DNA of 64,000 nucleotides, from the NCBI RefSeq assembly GCF_003473485.1, contig NC_053043.1:36804576-36868575 (forward strand), read 5' to 3'. The position numbers and the translations under genes were made by a program. How positions within the stretch are numbered: position 1 is the stretch's first letter; the number at the start of each line of letters is the position of its first letter. The notes beneath the pieces were generated by a model. It was not told the origin of the DNA. It saw only the letters and a program-made list of their open reading frames with translations, and ran no database searches. This document shows, piece by piece, positions 1 through 10,700 of this stretch. The DNA comes from Medicago truncatula (lineage: Eukaryota > Streptophyta > Magnoliopsida > Fabales > Fabaceae).

Positions 1-185
1 CTAACAATCAAACAAAGATTAAGTATGTGTTTGGTTTCACGGCAAAGAGATGAAAATTTGATTTTTCAGACATAAAATTGATTGTCTCTCGAATAAATTC
101 TAACTCAAAATTAAGATTTATAACTTTTTGCTTCAAACATGACTTTACATTCAAAATTATTCATATATTGTTCGATTCACATTTA

Positions 186-388
186 TATGAAGAGTTTAAT
201 TTATATTCATTGTCAATATACAAATGTTTTATACGTATTTATCTAATTTAATGAGTTTTTTTTTTTGAGGTATCCTGATTTAATGAGTTAAAAACACATG
301 ATTTGTAATAGTTCATTAACAAATGTGGTAACACATACATGCGTAAGAACATTTGTACACTGACAATGTATATAAATTAAACTCTTGC
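186..388. repeat. Foldback MITE-like element
   Basis: About 48 bp at 186-235 reappears as a reverse complement at 341-388; both arms contain AGAGTTTAATTTATAT followed by CATTGTCA and ACAAATGTT. This is the structure of a short non-autonomous inverted-repeat transposon. I could not fix a target duplication, so the superfamily is open. Confidence 0.55.
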
Positions 389-1077
389 ATGAATATATCT
401 AAATATAAACAACTTCACATTCAATCAATGTTCCAAATAACATTACAACATGGCAATCATGCAAGAAGTTACAAAATATAGCATGGAAAATGGAAACCAA
501 GCCCAAAAACAACATTTAAATCATGCATTGCAAATCTAATGTTCCAAATAACATTAGAACATGGTAGTCTATTGTAGACCACCTATGATGGTGGCTCATG
601 CAATTATTTGCCTTAGAAAACTCATTTTGATCTAGTGATTTTAAATTATAGTTCAAAGTGGACTGTCTATTAAAATGGTCTACAATAGAGGTAGCATTGA
701 AATTATTTGGTTTTTGAAATGTTAACGAAAGAGACATCAATTAACTCTTTGGTTTTGGGTAGGGTGTGGGGGCAGGTAGGATTATTTTATTTGTAATACC
801 TTCTTTTATTTTTGAGAAAGTGTTAAAATATCCATAAATTTAGTTCAATGACCTCAAGTTCATCGTTTACTTCAACTTGAATGCTATGCTACTAAATATA
901 GAAATGTTAAACTTATGGAATCATTCTCAAAATTCGTTCAAGGATGAAAATATTCCTTTTAACCTTCTCTCTTTTTTGTCAAGTGAGGATGCAAGTGGAA
1001 GACTTAATTACCCTTTTTTTCTCTTTGGAAATGATTATTATTTTTAGCATTTTTCCCACATGGAGATATCGACAAAC

Positions 1078-1099
1078 ATATATATATATATATATATAT
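1078..1099. repeat. AT dinucleotide microsatellite
   Basis: A run of about eleven TA repeats, followed by a short T tract. Confidence 0.8.
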
Positions 1100-1789
1100 T
1101 TTTAAATGGACCTACATAAACATTTCATATCATGGATTTATAAACATGGACCTACATAGACACTAGAATCAATAAAATTTGAGTTTTGATATGATATGAT
1201 ATGCTTTGCATTTAGTGCATTTTGATTCTCGCTGAACTAAAAATGCTAAACCTATGTGTGCGGAATCTCATCTCACACTCGCAAATGAGACACAAAAACA
1301 ATGTGCGTCCAGTGACTCAAGACGCACACGTGGAAGAGACGCAATAATCGCGAGCCGCTCACGCGACAAAAAAGAAAAATGAAATTCTTCTAACGATTAA
1401 GACGACTAGGTATCAAATATCTATTGACTACTAATTCAAAGCTTTTCTAGAGTAACTCTATACGCTAAGGGCCTACATTATTGTATGTGGATTCTAAGCA
1501 CATATATAAATGATAATTAGAGTGTTACACATGCAAAACAAAGCGAGTATAGATACTAAAATGTGAGATCTCCAATGTTTGAAATGACAATGTCATACCT
1601 TGAGTCACACTATTATCGAATGTCCCCAACATTTACAAATATATCATTTTTTACTTTTAGTTTTTATAAAATTTTGTTTTTATTTATTACAAATATAATT
1701 TTTTTTTTTTTGCTTTGATCATTCTTGATTTGATCTATTCTTGGCAAACTTTACGCATTTTGAAATAGAATATTTGATTTTAATCCCTT

Positions 1790-2042
1790 CATACACATCA
1801 TTATTACGAGAGACTTTATCATACTTTTCGAGAAGGTAACATGATTGCAGACATTCTTGCTAAACTTGACGCTAGAACTACTAGTAATTTGGTGATTGCC
1901 AACAATCCTCTAATTAAGCTTGAGCTAATCCTTCTTGCGAATGTCATAGGAGTTCCATGCTCTTATACTTAGGTTTTTTTCTCCAGCATATTCTTTCTCC
2001 TTTTTTGTCTTATTTTTTCTCATTAAACAAAAAAAATAAAAG
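1790..2042 (+). mobile_element. LINE 3' end relic (RNase H C-terminus)
   Basis: From about 1830 a reading frame gives REGNMIADILAKLD, the signature near the end of the RNase H domain of plant non-LTR (L1-type) retrotransposons. It runs to a stop at about 1972, then a T-rich 3' UTR and an A-rich tail near 2024-2041. Nothing of the reverse transcriptase is present, so this is a 5'-truncated dead copy. Confidence 0.6.
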
Positions 2043-2199
2043 CACCAACTTAAATATGAATTAATTTTACAAAAACTAAAAAAATATCATCATGATGATA
2101 AATACAAAAGATTGGTATTACGATTCACCCAATATTACGATTCTATTTTACTACGGTTTCTCTATGCGTAGAATATCATACAATGTCATTTTTCTTTGT

Positions 2200-2413
2200 T
2201 AGTTGATCTAGTGGTTTGAATTCATCTTATAAGATGAATAAGTAGGGTGTCCGGGTTCTTACCCTAACTCTTGCATATAATAATGCATTGTCAGGTAGCC
2301 TATTGACTTAAATTCATCTTATAAGGTGAATAAGTGGGATGTCCGAAGTTCGAATCCCAACCCTTATATGTAATAATGCATTGTCCTACTAACTGAGCTA
2401 TGGTCACGGGACT
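2200..2413 (-). repeat. Two adjacent tRNA-derived SINE-like repeats
   Basis: Two copies lie end to end (about 2200-2292 and 2293-2413). Read on the minus strand the second shows a box-A-like TAGCTCAGTTAGTAGG and a box-B-like GGATTCGAAC, the internal RNA polymerase III promoter arrangement. The same family recurs at 26818, 40296, 42372, 45312, 47075 and 61850. No cloverleaf can be folded, so they are not tRNA genes. Confidence 0.55.
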
Positions 2414-2564
2414 CATACACTATCAATTTAAAGTAGTTGTAGCATGGAAATTCTAAATAAATTGGCACCGTCAATGAAATCTTGACCATTAAAGCAAAGC
2501 AAATGGCTAAGATCAAATTAAAATCTGGTCAATTTTGACTATTACATTTAATCCATTTCCTATC

Positions 2565-2573
2565 TTATATATA
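2565..2573 (+). promoter_or_regulatory. TATA box of the MAP kinase gene
   Basis: TATATATAC lies about 280 bp before the start codon and is followed by a CT-rich stretch (about 2610-2850) typical of a plant 5' UTR. The transcription start is inferred near 2600. Confidence 0.5.
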
Positions 2574-2850
2574 CAACAAATTAACAAAGAAATGAATAAA
2601 TTGGAATATTCGTACTTGCTTCTTCTCAATTAATTTCTCTCTGAATTCTTCAGATCTTCTGAACTCAACGCGTTTCTTCTTCTGCAATACCTCAACGTCT
2701 TCTTCTTCAACTCTTCACCTTATCGGAACAACAATTTCGGAATTTTCGTTTTGTTTTGCTCAATTTTCAACTGTCAGCGTAAAATTCGATCTAGGTTTTA
2801 AAGTAACATTACTTGTTTGATCTTTTTCTCCTGAAAGAAAGAAGAACAAG

Positions 2851-5800
2851 ATGCAGAAAGATCAACTCAAGAAGGTTGTTTTTTTATTATGATTTTTGAA
2901 TTTAAGATTGACCCTTTTGTGTTTAGGGTTTGTTACTGTGTTTTGGACTGATATGGAGTTTGATGGTGTGGAAAAAATGGAAAATTGGAAACTGGGGTGT
3001 GTGAAAAATGATATTTTTATTTGTTTGTTTAAAATTGGGTTAAGGATGTAATTGTCAAAAGCAGTTGTGTTTGATTATAGGGAATTTTGTTGTAAAAATT
3101 GTTGCTTTATTTTGCTTTAAAGTGGCTGCTGGATTTGAAGTTTAGGATTTTATGTTTTCTATTTTATGTGATTTTAGTTTAGATAGAGGTTCTAGTTTTG
3201 AATTTTGATTGAGCAGTAGTTATCACTGTTTAATTGTGGTTTTGTAAGGATGGATATTATTCAGTGGCCATAGCATTGATACTTCTGATCGAAAGTGTGT
3301 CCGGTGGTTATTATTGTGGTTTTGCTGTGATGTTTTGTGAAATCATAATGCTTCAACTAGGTTAATCATCTTGTATGTAGTTATGTCTGGTTCCTACATT
3401 TTTCTCTACCAGTTGATTTGAGTTATTTTCTAGCTTTGGTGAAGAGTTTTATAGATCATAATATTTTGGAAATTTATTGACGTGCAGGATGTTAAAGAGG
3501 TAAAGTTTTTCACTGATTACGGAGACGCCAACCGATACAAAATTCTTGAAGTTGTTGGTAAAGGTAGCTATGGAGTTGTTTGTGCAGCGATTGACACACA
3601 CACTGGAGGAAAAGTTGCGATCAAGAAGATTCATGATGTTTTTGAACATATCTCTGATGCCATTAGAATCCTCAGGGAAGTCAAGTTGCTAAGACTTTTA
3701 AGACACCCTGATATCGTTGAGATTAAACGGATTATGTTGCCGCCTTCAAAGAGGGAATTTAAAGATATTTATGTTGTCTTTGAGCTCATGGAGTCTGATC
3801 TCCATCAAGTCATCAAAGCTAATGATGACTTGACTCGTGAACACCAACAGTTTTTTCTTTATCAAATGCTTCGTGCACTGAAGTTTATGCATACAGGTCT
3901 TTACTCTTTCATTTTGGCCTTTATTTGTATTCTTTTTACCCTTGTGTCATGTTTCAATAAAACGCGGTGCTTAATCGCTAATATTTTCCGTACTACTGCA
4001 GCAAATGTATATCACAGAGACCTTAAACCCAAGAATATACTTGCAAATGCAAACTGCAAACTCAAAGTCTGTGATTTTGGACTGGCAAGAGTTGCATTCA
4101 ATGATACCCCAACAACAACTTTTTGGACGGTAATGTGGTTTATTCGATTTGAATTTTTAATAGAGCATGTGGAAGTTATGATTGTTTTTGAAAAACGTTG
4201 AGGTTTTCAAAGCTTTCTTTTGTTGCATATTGCAGGATTACGTTGCTACAAGATGGTATAGAGCCCCTGAACTATGCGGGTCTTTCTTTGCTAAGGTATA
4301 GTTTGTCTAAAAAATTTGTATTTAACCCATCCATGGTTATAGTCTGTGACACAACATTTGCTACGAGGTCATCTGTTCTCAGCTTTGACAATAAGCTATT
4401 TGGTTGACTTCTTTACTGATACAAGTTTGAACAAATAATAATGATTTTCTGGATATTGTCATTGCATATCATGTAGAGCTTTTGTAACTGGTTTTCTTTC
4501 TAAGGTTTGAGTTTTTGATTTATTGCACTCATAACTATGTGAATCCCCTGAAATTTTAATTTAAAATCTAACCACATTTTTTAGGTTTTTATTATTATTG
4601 AAACCATCCACATTTTGAGGTTGGAGTGTAAGGCAGAGTGGAGCGTTTTGAGTATCATGTTCATTTTGGATGTTTGGCATGTAAAAGTTGAGTAATTGTT
4701 GATGAAGGGAAATTGAATAAAATCTTACCGATTCTCTTTTTTGAGGACCTAAGTCCTTACACTTGTAGGAAGGCATATAGATGACATGACATGACATTAG
4801 ACTTTAACAGCTAGTCATAGAAAGATTGGAATGTTCATGAGATTTTATGTCAGCAAAATGGTATATTTTCTGTTGATCATTACATTTTCCAATTTTCTCT
4901 GTGGTAGATTATATTTATCAAATAAGGAGAAATTGAAAATGTGTTTGCCTAACTTGTAAAAATGTTGCACTTATTTCTGTATGAAATGCTTTCTGTGTGT
5001 TTAATAGTTAAGAGTAATGCCTAGATTATAATAATTCTTGTTCAGGGAGGACTATTTATCTCTCCTGGAAGTTGATTTTATCTGTCCTTCAGGTAACTGT
5101 GTCGGTTTGTCCTGTTTCCCTGAAGTGGTTTGGTTGAAATGTGTAATTTCTCATCTTTAATATTCTGATATCGTTAGCATTTTTTGTGCAGTACACACCT
5201 GCAATTGATATATGGAGCATTGGTTGCATTTTTGCGGAAGTGCTTACAGGAAAGCCATTGTTTCCTGGTAAAAGTATTGTGCATCAATTAGATTTGATTA
5301 CTGATCTTCTTGGAACACCACCACCCGAAATTATCTCTGGAGTATGGACCACTCTTTTGTTTTTTAACTTAATCTTAATTCTCATGTGCTTGTCATTATT
5401 TTTTATTCATGAAAAAATCTAGTGTTTGATGATTAATTTATTCAACTTTTTTGTAGGTTCGAAATGAGAAGGCAAGGAAGTACTTGATGGAGATGCGGAA
5501 GAAACTTCCTGTGCCATTTGAACGGAAATTTCCAAATGCTGATCCATTGGCCCTTCGTCTATTGCAAAGGCTTTTAGCATTTGATCCAAAGGATCGACCA
5601 ACAGCCCAAGAGGTATTTATTCATCTAACATGGAATAGGTTATGCCTCCCCTATCTAGCAGAGTGTTTTTCAATATCTTTGTATGGAATTTGTCTTTTTT
5701 TCAATATAAATCGGAAAGAAACCGTTGCGTGTTTGGTTTGCAGGCACTAGCTGATCCTTTCTTCAAGGGTTTGGCAAAAATTGAGAGAGAACCTTCTTCT

Positions 5801-7348
5801 CAGTCAATTTCAAGAATGGAGTTTGAGTTTGAGAGAAGGCGGGTGTCAAAAGACGATATTAAGGAACTAATATATCGGGAAATACTTGAATATCATCCTC
5901 AGCTGCTTAAAGATTACATTAATGGAACTGAAGGCACAAACTTCATGTACCCTAGGTCAGCCTAACAATGCTTATCTTTTTTTCCCAATGTAACAAAGTT
6001 GCACAATTATTGCTTGTTACTGACTGATGTATTTTCCTTGCAGTGCAATAGACCAATTTAGAAAGCAATTTGCTTATCTTGAGGAGAATAATGGTAAATG
6101 TGGCCCGGTGATTCCTCCAGAAAGGAAGCATGTCTCCCTTCCTAGGTAAGAATGACATGCACTAACCATGAAAGGCTTTGTAGTTATTGTCTTCAATTTT
6201 TGCTATATATCATTGTTTGCTTGGAGGATTGATTGATTTTATTATGGCTTGTTGGTAATCCCTGGGTTGGTGTGTGCACTTTTGGTCATGTGGTTTTAAG
6301 TCTGCTGTTTTTGATTTTTGGTGGTGGCTTTTGTTCCATGTGTTCTGGAGTTTTGCCTTAGTTTCCTGTTGTTTTTAGTCTAAGGTTTGTAGTTAGCTTT
6401 TGTTTCTTTCCTGAATTTGGTAGTCTTCTGATTTACTTTTGTTACGTCTTGTACGTGGGGTTGAGCTGTGTCAATAAAATTTGGTCGTTTCAAAAAAAGC
6501 GTTGGTTTGCATGTTGATATTGGTTGCTTTTTTAAACTTCATACTTTTGGATGAATATGTCATATAATCATATATTTTTTGTTCTGTTTTTGTCAGGTCC
6601 ACTGTTCTCTCTAGTACAATTCCTCCCAGTACACAATCGTCTTTTGCTCCATATGCGAACAGACAAATCGCACAAGAGGCATTCAGTATTCCCAGAGCTG
6701 CAGAATCAAATTCTCTAAGTCAATCAAAGGGTTTACGACCACCTCCAAGAGCGCCAGCAGGTATGAACTATATAAGTGGCATGGTACTTGCCATGGTTTT
6801 AAGTTGCAGTTGCGGTTATGGTGCAGACATTTATATTGTGGTAAAAGCCGACATATGTGATTGATGAAGGCTGCATTCATTTTTCTGTTCTCTATCTAAT
6901 TATTAACCGGTTTTCTTTCCTCACAGCCAAATCAGGAAGAGTTACAGGGCCAGTTCTCTATGACAATGGAAGAAGCACAAAAGATAATTATGACGCAAGG
7001 ATCTTCTACCAAAATGCTATTCCTCAAGCAATCTCTCCCCACTGTTTCCAAAGGGTTGCACACGCGCACCAAACTAGCACAAAAACTACACCAGAAACAT
7101 ACAAGGATAATTCACAAGGCAAACATCAACACTCACCGCAGAAGTGTAACGTGCCAACTAGGCCAGCTATCGATCTTAACACCAATCCATACCGCCAACA
7201 GGGCAAGAATGATCTGTTTAACGATCCTGTTACCGTTATTGACGCAAAATTGTTGCAGGCTCAATCTCAATTTGGTGCAGCTGGTGCTGCAGCAGTAGCC
7301 GTTGCTGCTCACAGGCATTCTGCAGGCTTTCAGTATGGATTGACATAG
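2851..7348 (+). CDS. MPK20: Group-D (TDY) mitogen-activated protein kinase, MPK20-like
   Basis: Ten exons join to a 608-residue protein: 2851-2874, 3488-3896, 4002-4129, 4236-4295, 5192-5341, 5457-5612, 5744-5955, 6044-6145, 6597-6760 and 6927-7348. All junctions are GT-AG and in phase. The kinase domain has the glycine loop GKGSYG (32-37), catalytic Lys54, HRDLKPKN (149-156), DFG (169-171) and the activation motif TDY (187-189), which places it in plant MAPK group D. The 200-residue C-terminal extension ends in an alanine-rich stretch ([12 protein letters not shown]), as in Arabidopsis MPK20, to which length and sequence fit best; MPK18/19 are alternatives. It should phosphorylate Ser/Thr-Pro targets downstream of a MAPK kinase. 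The tiny first exon encodes only eight residues. All catalytic residues are present, so I expect a working gene. Confidence 0.95.
6262..6497 (+). mobile_element. Probable 5'-truncated LINE 3' UTR in MPK20 intron 8
   Basis: This GT-rich, TTTTG-rich stretch ends in AATAAAATTTGGTCGTTTC followed by seven A residues, the usual 3' end of plant L1-type elements. It lies inside intron 8 (6146-6596) in the sense direction. I could not define a target duplication, so the 5' limit is approximate. Confidence 0.45.
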
Positions 7349-7505
7349 ATTAGGAGTTCTCAGAGAGATTTGCCATAATTGCTTTGTCTGAGTTAGGAGT
7401 GAAGAAAGTTGGTTAACTTTTAGTTGGGTTTAGTTTTTTTTTTCCTTTCTATTTCTGCTTTCATAATGTCATCCTTGTAATTATATGTACATCATTTAAT
7501 TAATT

Positions 7506-7511
7506 AATAAA
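7506..7511 (+). terminator. Polyadenylation signal of MPK20
   Basis: AATAAA lies about 160 bp after the stop codon in a U-rich context. The next gene converges from the other strand and ends at 7776. Confidence 0.5.
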
Positions 7512-7775
7512 AAATTTGATTGTTTCTCTCCATCTTTTGATGCATAAATTATCCATGGTAAAAGGAGAACCTAAAATTGTAAATGAATTCTATTTCAACT
7601 TTCTACAACATTTGATCCTTAAATTGTGAAGGATATGTTGCTATGGCTATCATACACTTGCTCTAAAACATGACAATAGGTGAACTTAGCCATTATAAAA
7701 TTGACTAATAAGTAAATCTCACAAGCTACAAAGCTGCAGTGTTGCTGAGCTAAACGTGTAATTAATCTTGAAATT

Positions 7776-10700
7776 TCAATAAGCATACTCTTTTGGGATG
7801 ATAATATCAAAGTTGCTAACTGTCCATTCTGCTAGTTGCCCACCACTAATGTATATTTCAGTCCCTAAGTCAATTGATGGCCAGTGTCTCTCCACAGGTT
7901 CAGTACCTGGATCCTGCATTAAATAACAAGAAATATTGTTAATAAAAAATACGAAGCATTTCTCATTTCTTCTACTTTCATCAATGATCATTCCAAAATT
8001 GATAGTGGAACTCATAATTTAAGTTGTTTGAATCATCATTTCAAGAAAATTTCAAGGAACATGAGAACTTGCCTGATAGAAATAGAGAGATTGAGAGAGT
8101 CTTCCAACATCAAGCTCCCAAGTTCTTGGATCACCAATCCATCCTTCACCTTTCTTTGTTGGATATCCGTATTCGCCCCAAACCGGGTGCGGCAAAATTT
8201 GGAGTATCTCTTGAGGCTGCGGGTTGCTATACGGATCGGATGGTATCACCGGTTTCTCCAAGTACATTGCATTTCCTGGAGCACGATAGAGAAGGTACGC
8301 ATCATAGGGGAACTTGGTCGCATCGGTTCTGTGAACTCGGGTGCCATTTGAGAAGGTATGATAAGGAGGACATTGTTCAAGATGGTTGGGTTTGCACGAC
8401 GGTTCAGCTTCCGGGTTTATGTCCATTTCACTGTATCTGGTTACATCAGATGTGACATCCCCATCGCACGGCTTTCCATTGTTCTTCCAACAACTTCCCA
8501 TGTCCATGAGGTAGAATTGGCTCCTTGGACCCCCTCCTTTCTTGATATCAAGTGTGAATCTTACCTTAAAATGTGGTGACTTTGGTACAATTTTTGTCAT
8601 GCCTCTAGTTTCATAATGGTAACCACCAGAGAATCCTGTAGTAGCATCTGATCTAAGATAAAGCATTAACCAAGGATATTTAGAAGAAGTCTTCAACACA
8701 TGGTGAAAAATCCAACTTCCATTACCAACTTCCTTCTCCCAAGTCACAGAGTAATAAGAAGTATCATTCATATAACCTAAATTTGCATCATTAGTAGCAT
8801 TCAAATCCCATGAACCATAGAAAATTCCTCTCATGATCTTCTCCATACCATACACTTGTGTATAATTATGGTACATTGATGGCATATTCATACACCCTTC
8901 TCCAAAGCAAGGAAAATCATGTTGTGGAAATGGCTCAGCTTTGAAGCCATTTTTTGGACAAATTGCAGCTAAAGTATCCATGTTTCCACTTTTTAGCATT
9001 ATCATCCAAAATTGCCATGGTCTTGGAGTATCTAAAACCTCACATTTTTTACCTAAGTATAACTCCTTCCTAGGTGCATAAATGTCTGCATTTTCTGTCT
9101 TCAAAAGGAGTTCATTATTATTGCTTGATATGCCTAACCTGTTCTCCCATTCTTGCACCTTGTGAACTAATTTCATATTTTCTGCTAGTGATCATAAAAT
9201 TTATCCAAGTTCAGAAAGATATTAATTTTGATGTGATTGTGTAATTTTTTTTGCACCATCAATCAATGACAAATCATCTTTTGTATTACTTTTAAGGAAG
9301 ATATTGATCAAATCAAATATTTCTAGTGACCAAACAATTTTGATTTATTGACGGTGTAAAAACATTTACAATGTCAATGCATATCAATCAAATCTAATAA
9401 AAAAAATATTAATTATCATATATTAGACCATATGCAATGGTTTGTTTAATGATGGGTTCAACATCAATTTCCCCTCCAATGGTGTGTTGAAAGGCTGTTG
9501 AATGAGGGAAGAGAAGAGAGAGAAGGTGAACCAATTCAACACAATTGAACAAAGCCGGGCAGGACACGTGGCAGCGCGGAATTGGCTGAAAACTGGCGCG
9601 TGTGCAACACGCGCCGACAGGGCGCGTGAGCGTGCAGAGCGCGGAGAGAGAAAATGATTTTTTGAAAGATAAGGACACGTGGCACGTTTTAATTGGCTGT
9701 CCGGATTCTTATCATTTTAATAATTTGACCTCAATTATTTCGTTGTAAATTAATTTTAAAAAAAAAAAAAAATACCAAAATTCATGATTTTTTTTCCTCT
9801 ATAAATAGAGACTTGGATCATTTGATTTGGACACAGAAAAAAAAATCAAGTTTTTCACTATCTTCATCTTATTATTATCTTTCTATTAGCAAACTAAGTG
9901 AAGTTTTAATCTTATTTTTTGTGAAATGGATCCCAATAATAACCATTTCAACACCCAAAATTTTTCTAATTACCCATATAACTACGAAAATCCCAACAAT
10001 TATCCAAATCCAAATCAATTTTATAACCAACGTCCTCAAAACATACATCAAAACGTACCTAATTTTGGTTTTTCACCAAATTTCAACCAGTCATCCTCTG
10101 TTCCAAACTTTCATCCATATCATGGATCTATGATGAGATATCCATCTCAAACACCCCCGTTTAATGGTTATATGCCAATGGGGAACGAAAATTTTCCTAG
10201 TGTTGATGCAACCCAATATCCTGAATTTTCAACACAAATAACTCCTGGTGGCATGGCAGTTTCTGATGAAGTCACTCGAGAAGATTCAACTCCTAAGAGC
10301 AAGAGAAGTAAGGAACCAGCATGGAACACTCAACAAAATTTGGTTCTAATAAGTGCATGGATTAAATATGGAACAAGCAGTGTTGTCGGGAGAAACCAGA
10401 GAGGAGAAACATATTGGGGTAAAATTGCTGAGTATTGTAATGAGTATTGCTCATTCGATTCTCCCCGCGATCTAGTTGCCTGCCGAAACCGTTTTAATTA
10501 TATGAGCAAAATAATAAATAAATGGATTGGTGCTTATGAAAGCGCTAAGCGTATGCAAGGAAGCGGTTGGTCGGAAGATGATATTTTGACAAAAGCGCAG
10601 GAATTGTTTGCAGGTGGGAAGAATATTCAATTTACTTTGAAAGAAGAATGGCACGCTCTCCGTGATCAACCACGTTATGGTAGTCAGATGGGAGGAAATG

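Larger units (their letters stand above)
1..2560. other. Repeat-rich intergenic flank upstream of the MAP kinase
   Basis: I see no convincing gene here. The stretch holds a small foldback element, an AT microsatellite, a LINE 3' relic and two SINE-like repeats, listed separately. The rest is AT-rich sequence with no long ORF and no recognised protein similarity. Confidence 0.6.

Noticed and set aside
2200..2413. tRNA genes at box-B-like GGTTCGAACCC sequences (here and at 26818, 40296, 42372, 45312, 47075, 61850)
   Set aside because: No acceptor stem or anticodon arm can be paired; they are tRNA-derived SINE-like repeats.
8024..8579. Plus-strand frames of 70-143 codons
   Set aside because: They are antisense to exon 2 of the unknown-function gene.
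7776..9184. Neprosin (DUF239) prolyl endopeptidase
   Set aside because: Length and secretion fit at first glance, but the conserved blocks (TPRPWQFWMIMLK, GSCWKNNG, TWELDVG) belong to a different plant family and the neprosin active-site context is absent.
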